This document shows positions 55,392 through 63,867 of a DNA stretch of 64,000 nucleotides, piece by piece (the stretch's first letter is position 1; each line of letters begins with the position of its first letter). The notes below the pieces were generated by a model. That model saw only the letters and a program-made list of their open reading frames with translations. It did no database searches and had not been told where the DNA came from. The stretch covers positions 106,600 through 170,599 of the forward strand of contig NZ_JALKCV010000012.1 of assembly GCF_023634065.1 (NCBI RefSeq), in the 5' to 3' direction. The position numbers were made by a program, and so were the translations under genes. The stretch comes from Microbulbifer litoralis. GTDB taxonomy: Bacteria > Pseudomonadota > Gammaproteobacteria > Pseudomonadales > Cellvibrionaceae.

Positions 55392-58300
55392 CTACCCCAC
55401 TGCTGCCTGCAATTCCTCCTCGAGCTTGCCGCTCTCGACCGAGCGGGGCTTGTGGAAGCCTCCGAGGCCCAGATAAACCACCGGTGTCAGGTAGAGGGTA
55501 AACAGCGCGGCCAGGCCGAGGCCGCCGAACATGACCCAGCCGATGGCGGCGCGGGCTTCGGCGCCGGGGCCGCTGCTGAGGATCAGTGGCAGGCCGCCGA
55601 GCACGGTGGAGAGCATGGTCATGGCAATCGGTCGCAGGCGCACCTGTGCCGCTTCGGTGACGGCGTCGTAGACGCTGTGGCCGCGGTCGCGCAGCTGGTC
55701 GGCGAACTCCACCAGCAGGATGCCGTTCTTGGCCATCAGCCCGATCAGCATCACCAGCCCGATCTGCGAGAAAATGTTGACCGTGGTGCCGGTAAAAAAC
55801 AGCGCGTAGACCGCCGCCGCCAGGCCGAAGGGCACGGTGGTCATCACAATCACGGCACTGCTGATACCCTCGAACTGCGCGCACAGCACCAGGAACACCA
55901 CCAGCGCGGCGATGGCGTAGGTCATGGCCACTTCGCGCGAACTTTCCTCCAATGTGTCCGCCTCGCCCAGGAACACGATGCCGATATCGTTCGGCAATAT
56001 TTCATCGGCCAGGTTGCGCAGTTCGTCGACGGCGCTGGCCAGCGGATAGCCGGGCTCCAGGCCCGCGTCGATTTCGATCGCGCGGCGCTGGCCGTGGCGG
56101 TCCAGTTCGGCGGCGACACTTTCCTCGCGCAGCGTGACCATGCTCGACAGCGGCAGCAGATCGCCGCGATCGCTTTTCACGTAGAGATTGACCAGGTCTT
56201 CCGGCGAGGAGACGGTGGTATTGGCGGCCTCCAGCATCACCGGCACCGCCTCGTCGCCCACATTCAGGTCCACCACATCCAGGCCGTCGACCACCGCGCG
56301 CAGCGTGGTGGCAATATTCTCCAACGGCACACCCAGGTCCGCCGCGCGTCGGCGGTCGATCTCGATCGACAGCTGCGGCTGCGTGGGCCGGTAGCTGATA
56401 TCCGGCTGGCCCAGGTGCGGCAGCCGGTCCTCGATCGCGCGCTTCATCTGCCGGGCGGCGTGGTAAATGCGGGGATAATCGTTGCCCACCAGCGCCACCT
56501 CGATACCGCCACCGCCGCCGCGCAGGGACAGGCTGTTGGGGCTGCTGACGCGGATGCGCGCGCCGGGGATTTCCTCCAGCGGGGCGAGGATTTCCTCCGT
56601 CAGCGCCTGCTGCGACACGGAGCGGTCTTCCCAGTCCGCCAGCGGCAGCGTGACGCGGGCCCGGTTCGGGTCGTAGCGGCCGACCTCGGTCTGGATATCG
56701 GTGGCATCGCCGCGCGCCACCAGCGGCCGCACGACATTTTCAATATGCTCGGCCTGGCGACCGATATAGTTCTGGCCCACGCCGTCGGGGCCGGTGGCAT
56801 CCACGCGGATCACGCCGCGGTCCTCCGACGGCAGCAGTTCCTTGCCCAGCCCCTGGTAGAGGAAACCGGCCCCCACCGCCAGCAGCAGTGCCACGGCAAA
56901 ACTCAACCAGCCGTGACGCAGGCAGGCCACCAGGCTGCGCCGGTAACCGGCGCCGATGCGCGCGCCGATTCCGGCCAGGCGTTCGTACAACCGGTTCCCG
57001 CCTGCATCGCGGTCGTCCCGGGTGATTCTGGCGGTGAGCATCGGCACCAGCGTCAGCGCCACGATCGAGGACAGCGCCACCGCCGTGGCCAGCACCAGGC
57101 CGAATTCGCGGAACATGCGCCCGGCGGTGCTCGGCAGCAGTGCGATGGGAATAAACACACTGACCAGCACCGCGGTGGTGGCCAGCACCGCAAAAATCAC
57201 CTGGCGCGTGCCGAGCACTGCGGCGGCGCGCGCGCCCATGCCCTGGCCGCGCAGGCGTTGGATATTCTCCAGCACCACGATTGCATCATCCACCACCAGG
57301 CCGGTGGCCAGCACGATCGCCAGCAGCGTGAGAATATTGATGGAAAAACCCATCATCCAGATGCCCGCCAGCGTGCCCACCAGCGCGATCGGAATTGCCG
57401 TGCTGGGCACCAGCGTCGTGCGCAGGTTGCCGAAAAACAGCCAGATGGCCGCAATCACGATCAGCACCGTGTAACACAGGCTGGTAACCACTTCCTTCAC
57501 CGAACCGCGAATAAACACGGCGCGGTCCTCGGTGACGGTGATCGTGAGATTGTCGAAACGTCGGTTGAGGCTGTCCACCGCGCGGCGCACGCCGTCGCTG
57601 ATCTCGATGGTGTTGCTCTGCGCCTGGCGCACCACGCCCAGGCCGATCACCGGCCGGTCGTTCAGGTACACCAGCGACTGCACATCCTCGGGGCCGAAGG
57701 ACACGTGCGCGACATCGCCGATGCGCACGTCGCCGCTGATGATCACATCCCGCACCTGCTCCTCGGTGACCGTGGACGCATCGGCGCGCACCAGCAACTG
57801 CTGGTCCACCGACTGAAAACTGCCGGACGGCACATCCAGCGGCGCCTCCTCGAGCACGTCGGCCACATCGCTGACGGACAGGCCGAAACTCGTCAGGCGC
57901 AGCGGGTCCAGCACCACGCGCAGCACCCGCTGGCGCTGGCCGAAAATGGGCACGTCGGCGACGCCGGGAATCGAGATCAACGCGGGAATAATGTCTTTCT
58001 CGATCGTGTGGGTCAGCTCCTCGTCGCGCTGCTCGTCGCTGGTGACGGCCAGGTAGATGACAGGCTCCGGCTGGTCCGCGGCCTTGACCACCGTCAGTTG
58101 CTCCACATCGTCCGGCAGGTCGCGCTGGGCCTGGCTGACCGCTTCGCGCACATCGGACGCGGCCGTGTCCAGATCGATACTCGAATTGAACTCGATATGG
58201 ATGCGGAAATTGTTTTCCTCACTGGAGGATTCGATATGCTTGATGCCGGACACCCGCGCCACCGCGCCCTCGACGATGCTGGTCACCTCCGAGTCCATGG

Positions 58301-58520
58301 TCTCCGGCGAGGCGCCCGGCATTTCGCCGCGCACCGATACGATCGGCACATCCACATCCGGCAGCTCGCGCACCTCCACCGCGCTGAACGCGGCAATACC
58401 GGCAATCGCAATCAGCAGGTTCAGAACAAGAACCAACACCGGCCGGCGGATGGCCAGTGACGCCAGGTCGCTGCGATGGACGTCCGCGGCACTTTTCTGT
58501 GCGTCGTCACTCATCGGCAT
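55392..58520 (-). CDS. RND-family efflux pump (HAE1 inner-membrane subunit)
   Basis: A 1042-residue proton-driven transporter with 12 membrane helices and two large periplasmic loops. GLVVDDAIVVLENIQR gives the paired Asp residues of the proton relay and LMAKNGILLVEFAD the matching Lys. EVRELPDVDVPIVSVRGEMPGASPETMDSEVTSIVEGAVARVSGI at the N-terminus fits multidrug pumps with a single adaptor rather than metal exporters. The start overlaps the end of the adaptor gene by 14 bases. No outer-membrane channel gene is nearby, so it must use one encoded elsewhere. A second ATG at 58514 is possible. Confidence 0.93.
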   Translation of the reverse strand: MPMSDDAQKSAADVHRSDLASLAIRRPVLVLVLNLLIAIAGIAAFSAVEVRELPDVDVPIVSVRGEMPGASPETMDSEVTSIVEGAVARVSGIKHIESSSEENNFRIHIEFNSSIDLDTAASDVREAVSQAQRDLPDDVEQLTVVKAADQPEPVIYLAVTSDEQRDEELTHTIEKDIIPALISIPGVADVPIFGQRQRVLRVVLDPLRLTSFGLSVSDVADVLEEAPLDVPSGSFQSVDQQLLVRADASTVTEEQVRDVIISGDVRIGDVAHVSFGPEDVQSLVYLNDRPVIGLGVVRQAQSNTIEISDGVRRAVDSLNRRFDNLTITVTEDRAVFIRGSVKEVVTSLCYTVLIVIAAIWLFFGNLRTTLVPSTAIPIALVGTLAGIWMMGFSINILTLLAIVLATGLVVDDAIVVLENIQRLRGQGMGARAAAVLGTRQVIFAVLATTAVLVSVFIPIALLPSTAGRMFREFGLVLATAVALSSIVALTLVPMLTARITRDDRDAGGNRLYERLAGIGARIGAGYRRSLVACLRHGWLSFAVALLLAVGAGFLYQGLGKELLPSEDRGVIRVDATGPDGVGQNYIGRQAEHIENVVRPLVARGDATDIQTEVGRYDPNRARVTLPLADWEDRSVSQQALTEEILAPLEEIPGARIRVSSPNSLSLRGGGGGIEVALVGNDYPRIYHAARQMKRAIEDRLPHLGQPDISYRPTQPQLSIEIDRRRAADLGVPLENIATTLRAVVDGLDVVDLNVGDEAVPVMLEAANTTVSSPEDLVNLYVKSDRGDLLPLSSMVTLREESVAAELDRHGQRRAIEIDAGLEPGYPLASAVDELRNLADEILPNDIGIVFLGEADTLEESSREVAMTYAIAALVVFLVLCAQFEGISSAVIVMTTVPFGLAAAVYALFFTGTTVNIFSQIGLVMLIGLMAKNGILLVEFADQLRDRGHSVYDAVTEAAQVRLRPIAMTMLSTVLGGLPLILSSGPGAEARAAIGWVMFGGLGLAALFTLYLTPVVYLGLGGFHKPRSVESGKLEEELQAAVG

Positions 58521-59589
58521 ACAACCCCGTGATATTGGCGACCGGCAGGCCCTCGCGCATGCGCTGGGTGCCCTCGGTCACCACCGACATGCCCTCCGGC
58601 AGATCCGAATCCACCAGGATGGCCCCCTGCAGGCGCTGTACCACGGTGGCCGGCACGCGCCTGACCCTTTTGTCTTCCACCGCCCAGACAAAGGCGCCGT
58701 CGTTGCCCCACTGCAGCGCCACCTCCGGCACCAGCGGATAGCGCCCGGAAACCAGCCCCAGCGTGACGCGGAAACTCATGCCCGGGCGCAGCAGATCCCC
58801 GCCGTTATCCACCTGCGCGCGCACGGCAAAGGTGCGGGTCTGGGGATCGACACGGCTGTCGATATCGGTCACCTCGCCGGTGTGCCTGGCGCTGCCGTTG
58901 GCCCAGGTGGCCACGTCAATCGACTGCCCTTCCTCTATCTGGCCGAGAAACAGTTCCGGCACCTGGAAAGTGACCAGCAGGGTGCTGCGGTCATCGATGG
59001 TGGTGATCGCCGTGGAGGGCGTTACCTGGGCACCGGGGTCCAGGTCGCCGAGGCCGAGGTAACCGTCGAACGGCGCCTCGATGGAGCGGTGGTCCAGCGC
59101 CACCTGCGCCCGCTCCAGACTGAGCCGCGCGCGCTCGACCGCACTGCGCGCATCGTCCAGCGCATTCTCGGTCACGGTGCCGGCATCCCTGGTGCGCTCG
59201 TAGCGGCCGTACAGCCGCCTGGCATCCTCCAGCGCCACGCGCGCCATATCCACGGCCAGGCGCTGGTCGCGGTCGTCCAGTTGCACAATGGTCTGGCCGG
59301 CCTTCACCCTGTCGCCGGCCTCGAAGGAAACTGCCACAACCTCGCCGCTAACTTCGGGATAGAGGGTCACACTCTTGCCCGCCCGCGATGTGCCGACGGC
59401 CTCGATGCGCACGGTGCGCGGCTGCCAGGCCACCGCCTCCATGACTACCGGTTCGGCCACGGCCATTTCTGGTTTCGGGGCGACCTCACTCTCCGCCTCG
59501 CAGCCGGCGAGGAGGCCCAGGGTCAGTAATACGGCGCCAATACCCGTGAGTCGGTAGTGGTCAATGCGCCCTGCAATAGCTGGTTTCAA
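58507..59589 (-). CDS. RND periplasmic adaptor (membrane fusion lipoprotein)
   Basis: A 360-residue lipoprotein (lipobox LAGC). After the lipobox: barrel/lipoyl half (VTLYPEVSGEVVAVSFEAGDRVKAGQTIVQLDD), alpha-hairpin (about 105-165), second lipoyl half (IEAPFDGYLGLGDLDPGAQV), beta-barrel and membrane-proximal domain. No ATG lies before the lipobox in this frame; a TTG at 59589 has GGAG five bases upstream and is taken as start, and another TTG at 59604 is less well placed. It is coupled to the pump gene. Confidence 0.87.
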   Translation of the reverse strand: MKPAIAGRIDHYRLTGIGAVLLTLGLLAGCEAESEVAPKPEMAVAEPVVMEAVAWQPRTVRIEAVGTSRAGKSVTLYPEVSGEVVAVSFEAGDRVKAGQTIVQLDDRDQRLAVDMARVALEDARRLYGRYERTRDAGTVTENALDDARSAVERARLSLERAQVALDHRSIEAPFDGYLGLGDLDPGAQVTPSTAITTIDDRSTLLVTFQVPELFLGQIEEGQSIDVATWANGSARHTGEVTDIDSRVDPQTRTFAVRAQVDNGGDLLRPGMSFRVTLGLVSGRYPLVPEVALQWGNDGAFVWAVEDKRVRRVPATVVQRLQGAILVDSDLPEGMSVVTEGTQRMREGLPVANITGLYADE

Positions 59590-59702
59590 AGTGTCTCCAG
59601 TCAACGGTTGTGGTCATACCAATGGTGATGCCACACAGCTTACTGGTTCGCATTTGCGATTGCCATGGAGGTTAAACGTCAAGAACCGTAAAGATGGTGC
59701 AC

Positions 59703-59749
59703 CTTTTCGGGGGACAGATTTTCAAGGGACAGACGCACCGGGTTGCGTC
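59703..59749. repeat. Partial GGGACAGATT-type repeat with small hairpin
   Basis: GGGGGACAGATTTTCAAGGG (59709-59728) contains the core GGGACAGATT that also appears at 8569-8578, and is followed by GACGCA/TGCGTC (59732-59749). Such sequences flank REP-associated transposases in other genomes; none is present here. The surrounding gap 59590-59830 has no gene. Confidence 0.35.
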
Positions 59750-59830
59750 ACCCAGGCGGATGCGGAAGTGCGTGCAATCACCCTGGTTCCAAAGTCGAAC
59801 CCGCGGCCAGCCGCAACGCGCTGCCACCGC

Positions 59831-60430
59831 TCAATGGGACCCCGATCGCAGCAACCCTTCGGCCAGGGACCGGAACACATCCACCACCCTTTCGAATACA
59901 GCGCGGGGTTCGTCCGCAGCCGCGATCCAGAGCGCGGCGTTCAGCGCTGCGCCATTCAGTAACCGGGCGGCGGCCTCCGCGTCCACTGGCCGGACCGTGC
60001 CTTCGTCGATCAGCCCCTGGATCGTCTCCATGGTCGTGCGCAGGCAGGCGTTCTGGTTGGGCCACTGCGACGGATCCCCCAGCACCGCCGGCCCGTCCAA
60101 CAGCATGATGCGCTGGATTTCCGGCTCCAGGGCCATCTCCATGTAGGCGATGCTCTCGTCCATGAATCCCTGCCAGGTGTTGCCCGCCTTGTCCCTCGCC
60201 GCGCGCATGCGGACAAGCATTTCCGCGTCCATCTGGTCGACCACGGCCTGCAGCAGGCCCTTCTTGTCGCCGAAGTTGTGGTAGAGCGCGCCCCGCGTCA
60301 GCCCGGCCTCGGCGGTCAGGTCATCCATGGATGACGCCGCATAACCCTTGGCCGCAAAGGCCTGGCGGGCCGCCTGGATCAGCTTGGCCCGGGTCTCTTC
60401 CACCATCTGGGCGCGTCGTTTCGCGGCCAT
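59831..60430 (-). CDS. TetR/AcrR-family repressor
   Basis: A 199-residue regulator. The N-terminal HTH (about 10-60) reads AARQAFAAKGYAASSMDDLTAEAGLTRGALYHNFGDKKGLL; the all-helical ligand domain follows. It is divergent from the RidA operon and lies upstream of the RND pair on the same strand. Three ATAC-N5-GTAT sites in the promoter gap are the likely operators, so it should control the RidA/NAD(P)-binding operon and itself, possibly with the pump. Confidence 0.9.
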   Translation of the reverse strand: MAAKRRAQMVEETRAKLIQAARQAFAAKGYAASSMDDLTAEAGLTRGALYHNFGDKKGLLQAVVDQMDAEMLVRMRAARDKAGNTWQGFMDESIAYMEMALEPEIQRIMLLDGPAVLGDPSQWPNQNACLRTTMETIQGLIDEGTVRPVDAEAAARLLNGAALNAALWIAAADEPRAVFERVVDVFRSLAEGLLRSGSH

Positions 60431-60451
60431 TTTGCTTCCCCTATCAATAGA

Positions 60452-60516
60452 ATACGTTGCGTATGCCTATTGACATACACAGCGTATGTCAGAATATACT
60501 GACATACGGTTCGTAT
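60452..60516. promoter_or_regulatory. Three TetR operator copies in a divergent promoter
   Basis: The pattern ATAC-N5-GTAT occurs three times: 60452-60464, 60475-60487 (extended as TGACATAC/GTATGTCA, 60471-60490) and 60504-60516. TTGACA (60470-60475) and TATACT (60495-60500) form a rightward promoter with a long 19-base spacer holding the second site; the third lies just after the -10. Confidence 0.75.
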
Positions 60517-60609
60517 CTTAATAGGGATGCCGAGCCTGTGGAAGGACGGACACGCCCTATCGGGCGGCCGGCCTCTCGAAACATTTCTCCAACAACCGGA
60601 ACTGAAACC

Positions 60610-61008
60610 ATGACCAAGCGCGACGCTATTTTCCCTGCCGGCCGGCAGGCGCTCTACGACATCAACCGCTACTCTGCGGCCATCCGCTCCGGCGATCTCC
60701 TGTTTGTCTCCGGCCAGGTCGGCAGCCGCGAGGACGGCTCACCGGAGCCCGATTTCCAACAGCAGGTCCAACTGGCCTTCGACAACCTCGCCGCCGTACT
60801 GAAAGCCGCCAACTGCACCTTCGACGACATCGTGGACGTCACCACCTTCCACACCGACCCGGAAGCGCAATGGAATGCCTTTGATGCGGTGCGGGAGAAG
60901 ATCTTCGGCGAGCCGCCCTACACCAACTGGACCGCCGTGGGCGTGAACTGGCTGGCGGGCTTCGACTTCGAGATCAAGGTCATCGCCCGTATTCCATCGA
61001 GTGCGTGA
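60610..61008 (+). CDS. RidA/YjgF-family protein
   Basis: A 132-residue cytosolic protein of the Rid superfamily (enamine/imine hydrolase fold), with the core SGDLLFVSGQVGSREDG, CTFDDIVDVTTFH and RIPSSA end. The canonical Arg of RidA near the C-terminus appears as VIARIP. The upstream in-frame ATG at 60457 overlaps the operators and is rejected. It is co-transcribed with the NAD(P)-binding gene 53 bases downstream under TetR control; the pairing suggests detoxification of a reactive metabolite or drug (inference). Confidence 0.85.
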   Translation: MTKRDAIFPAGRQALYDINRYSAAIRSGDLLFVSGQVGSREDGSPEPDFQQQVQLAFDNLAAVLKAANCTFDDIVDVTTFHTDPEAQWNAFDAVREKIFGEPPYTNWTAVGVNWLAGFDFEIKVIARIPSSA

Positions 61009-61061
61009 CGGCACCCTTTTACCTACCGAAAACGATCAAACCAGACGCAGGAGTATCCGGA

Positions 61062-61724
61062 ATGAACGTTTTTATCATCGGCATCACAGGCGGCATCGGC
61101 CGCCTGCTGGCCCACAAACTGCAGGCACGGGGCGACCGGGTCCGCGGCCTCGTCCGCCGCCGAGAACAGCAGGCCGAGTTCCAGCAACAAGGCGTGGACG
61201 TACAGGTCTCAGACCTCGCAAGCATGACCCCACAAGCACTGGCCGACGGCTTCAACCATGCCGACGCCGTCGTCTTCACGGCGGGCTCGAACGGCGGCCG
61301 GCGGGAAATCACCAAAGCCATCGATGGCGACGGCGTGGAAAAGGCCATCGACGCCGCCCACCTCGCCGGCGTCCGCCGCTTCGCCCTGGTATCCGTGCTC
61401 CCGGAATCCTGGCGGGAAAGGACGCTGGGCGACGAGGTCGAGTACTACTTCGCCGTCAAGAAAGGCGCGGATGTGATGGTCAGCCGCAGCGACCTGGACT
61501 GGCTGATCCTGCGCCCATCGCTGCTGGTGGATGACCCCGGTATGGGTACTGTTTCACTGGGGCCCGCGGAATTTCATGACCAGATTGCCCGCGATGATGT
61601 TGCCAGCACGCTTGTTGAACTGCTTCATGAGCCGGGTATCAGCCGGCGGATTCTGGAGCTCAATACGGGGGCGGTGCCGATTGGAGAGGCGGTGAGATCT
61701 CAGGCGATGGTGCATCGTTGTTGA
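61062..61724 (+). CDS. NAD(P)-binding (atypical SDR / NmrA-like) protein
   Basis: A 220-residue Rossmann protein with ITGGIGRLLA at the N-terminus and DLDWLILRPSLLV. It is a paralogue of the protein at 5655-6308, with the same length and motifs. AGGAG nine bases before the ATG selects 61062 over the ATG at 61005. Second gene of the TetR-controlled operon. Substrate unknown. Confidence 0.82.
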   Translation: MNVFIIGITGGIGRLLAHKLQARGDRVRGLVRRREQQAEFQQQGVDVQVSDLASMTPQALADGFNHADAVVFTAGSNGGRREITKAIDGDGVEKAIDAAHLAGVRRFALVSVLPESWRERTLGDEVEYYFAVKKGADVMVSRSDLDWLILRPSLLVDDPGMGTVSLGPAEFHDQIARDDVASTLVELLHEPGISRRILELNTGAVPIGEAVRSQAMVHRC

Positions 61725-62209
61725 AAATCCGATCGGGTTGGTGAGAAGTCCATTGAATCGTATGAGCGCTATTGATTTTCGATGGGCTCATTCGACCGTT
61801 CTGTGAAAATCCGCAAATCACTTGAGAAAAGCTCGCCCCCAACCCCGGGGCGTGCCACGCCCTGCCAGAGTCGCGATACATTCCAGTGATTCCTACCGCG
61901 ACCCTTGCACCTGATCAAAAATCATGCAGAAACCGCAAAATGACCAAAGAGGGGCTGACATTTCGGCCCCGGCGACCGATATCCTGGGGGTATGCCGGAA
62001 AGCTCCTGAAACTTTTTTGAAATCAATGTTTTGGGCGAACCCGGAGAAACCGGGATATCAGTCGTCGGGATTGATTACGAAAAATAATACGATGGTTCCA
62101 ATATCGCGGAAGCCTTGACGTGACGGGGGACTGCAGACATTCTTGTCGTTAATTTCAGCTTTGGATATGTTTCGAGGTGATATCGGTCGTGGGGACCACG
62201 ATATAACTG
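61725..62209. other. 485-bp region left of the first gene cassette
   Basis: No gene is supported and no integrase lies here. A GGGGC/GCCCC hairpin stands at 61951-61970. TTGTCG (62143-62148), 17 bases, TATGTT (62166-62171) is a possible promoter reading into the cassette. The right edge, AACTGTTAG, is the recombination point; no partner inverted arm was found to its left, so the site is either attI-like or a secondary integrase target. Confidence 0.5.
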
Positions 62210-63597
62210 TTAGAAATGACAATAAAACCACTACGGGAAGGAAGTGATGGTGGAAGAAAAAGCATTACATGATGTGCTTCTGGGTTTTCTGCATAAAATT
62301 GAATCTCTGCATGAGACTATGCCGTTATTGATGGCGATGATGTATATATCCAGAAGAATGACTCGTGTTCAAAAGGCAAAATTCCTAACAGAGCACGGTG
62401 AAATAATCGAAGAAAACGAAGAGTTTAAAAGGTATAGGTTATCAATTGAGAACGAGAGAATGGTGTCTCGTCTTGAGAAAAAGCATGAGAGAGCGAATAC
62501 CGCATCTGATATGCTCCCAAGCAAGTTTTTGATTTCATATGTAAGTGAGTATGATGCTTTTTTGGGCTCTCTTATCAAAAGAATACTTGAGTTAAAACCA
62601 GAACTTTTAAATTCTGGAGATAAAAATATTTCCTTTTCTTTGCTAAAGGAGCTCGGGTCAGTAGATGCTGCCTTTAAGCACGTAATAGAAAAAGAGGTTG
62701 AGTCTGTTCTCCGAGACAGTCACGCTGAGCATTTCAAATGGTTAGAAAAGATTTGTAATGTTCCGCTAACTAAAGGTTTGGAATCTTGGAGCTCGTTTAT
62801 TGAGTTAACGGAAAGGAGAAATCTGTTCGTTCATTGTGATGGTGTTATTTCAGCACAATATATGGCCAATTGCAGATTGCATAACTGTTCTTTATCCGAA
62901 GAAGATAAGGTTGGAGTACGCCTAACTGCTGATAAGGTGTATCTTGATGCCTCGTTTGAATGCCTTTATGAGATTGCAGTGAAGCTTACACAAGTTCTAT
63001 GGCGAAAATTATTTCCTCAAGAACTCGATGGTGCGGATAGCAGCTTAATTAATGTTTCATTCAGCCTGATACACGAAGGACAATACTCCCTAGCTCAAAA
63101 AATTCTTGATTTTGGTACTGAAACTATCAAAAGACATGCAAGTGACTCTAATAGAAGGATTTTAATTATAAATCGGGCACAATCATATTACCATGATAAC
63201 AATAAAACCAAGGCTAATGAGATATTAGACAAAGAAGACTGGTCATCTTGTGCCGATCATTTTCAGCTGTGTGTCAACGTATTAAAAGAGGACTTTGATG
63301 CTGCCGAAAGCTTAATGAAGCGAATTGGAGATAATGGGCAGATCAAAGAGGCTGACTACTTAGACTGGCCAGTCTTTAGAGAGTTTAGAAAGATTGATTC
63401 ATTTAAATCTACCTTTGAGGAAATTTTTGCTAAGCCTCCTGTAAATATATCTGAACTAGTAAAAAGTGTTGAGCCAGAGGAAGCTCTTGATGGATTAAAA
63501 GAGGAGCTGGAGGCTGAATTCAGTTCGTGATTTCTAACAAATTGCTGCACACGGAAAAATTACTCGCTACGCTCCTAATTTTCCGGTGACCAAGGCG
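62210..63597 (+). mobile_element. Integron gene cassette 1 (HEPN protein)
   Basis: The cassette begins after G of GTTAGAAA (62209-62216). Its attC starts with TTTCTAAC (63531-63538), the exact reverse complement of that beginning, which is the diagnostic relation between a cassette's own 5' end and its R'' site. It ends at G63597 of the next GTTAGGC. One gene in cassette orientation and markedly low GC agree with this. Confidence 0.85.
62247..63530 (+). CDS. Cassette-borne HEPN-domain protein, possible RNase/defence protein
   Basis: A 427-residue cytosolic protein with no named family recognised. A HEPN RNase motif is visible: ERRNLFVH, i.e. Arg191-Asn-x3-His196, in a helix after WSSFIELT. 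HEPN proteins with RxxxxH cut RNA in toxin-antitoxin, abortive-infection and CRISPR-associated systems. The C-terminal half (about 265-390) looks like TPR-type helical pairs (LINVSFSLIHEGQYSLAQKILDF). The ATG at 62247 follows GGAAGGA; the upstream GTG at 62244 is alternative. It is much more AT-rich than the host genes, as expected of a cassette. No antitoxin is visible in the cassette. Confidence 0.75.
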   Translation: MVEEKALHDVLLGFLHKIESLHETMPLLMAMMYISRRMTRVQKAKFLTEHGEIIEENEEFKRYRLSIENERMVSRLEKKHERANTASDMLPSKFLISYVSEYDAFLGSLIKRILELKPELLNSGDKNISFSLLKELGSVDAAFKHVIEKEVESVLRDSHAEHFKWLEKICNVPLTKGLESWSSFIELTERRNLFVHCDGVISAQYMANCRLHNCSLSEEDKVGVRLTADKVYLDASFECLYEIAVKLTQVLWRKLFPQELDGADSSLINVSFSLIHEGQYSLAQKILDFGTETIKRHASDSNRRILIINRAQSYYHDNNKTKANEILDKEDWSSCADHFQLCVNVLKEDFDAAESLMKRIGDNGQIKEADYLDWPVFREFRKIDSFKSTFEEIFAKPPVNISELVKSVEPEEALDGLKEELEAEFSS

Positions 63598-63603
63598 TTA
63601 GGC
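63531..63603 (+). repeat. attC recombination site of cassette 1
   Basis: R'' CTAAC (63534-63538) and R' GTTAGGC (63597-63603) bound a 73-bp imperfect palindrome. The inner arms CACACGGAAAAATTA and TAATTTTCCGGTG pair with one extra base on the left arm, giving the bulge typical of attC sites, and the loop contains CTCGCTACGCTC. Confidence 0.85.
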
Positions 63604-63617
63604 AAGTGACCAAAGTC

Positions 63618-63836
63618 ATGGAGAGATATAAATACAATATTTTTGGTAGGGAAGTCCTGATTGAAAGAAGCCAAAATCGCTGGGCTACTTTCTACCAGGG
63701 TTCTGAAGGCAAGCGCCGAAATGCCGGAATATTTGTTCCACCTGAAATCACGGAAACTGAGTTAACTCAATTTTTATCAGATCTCTGTCATGAGTGGGCA
63801 TCTGAAAGGTACCCATCTGTGGTCCGCGTTAGTTAA
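63618..63836 (+). CDS. Small cassette protein of unknown function
   Basis: A 72-residue protein (76 if the GTG at 63606 is used). MERYKYNIFGREVLIERSQNRWATFYQGSEGKRR, FVPPEITETELTQFLSDLCHEWAS. It resembles short proteins that I recall from other integron cassettes (possibly DUF7661), a recollection not checked. It has the size of an antitoxin or accessory protein but no motif proves that. There is no clear ribosome-binding site, as is common in cassettes. Confidence 0.65.
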   Translation: MERYKYNIFGREVLIERSQNRWATFYQGSEGKRRNAGIFVPPEITETELTQFLSDLCHEWASERYPSVVRVS

Positions 63837-63867
63837 AATAAGTGAATTGGCATTCGTAGGGCATCCT

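Noticed and set aside
55452..58460. 1002-codon rightward frame opposite the RND pump
   Set aside because: His/Gln/Arg-rich shadow of a well-supported transporter.
61924..62118. 64-codon frame left of the cassettes
   Set aside because: No ribosome-binding site, crosses a hairpin, no similarity to integrases or known proteins.
61725..62209. Integron integrase or clear attI expected beside the first cassette
   Set aside because: No tyrosine recombinase reading frame or motif exists in this gap or in the neighbouring gene, which is an NAD(P)-binding protein.
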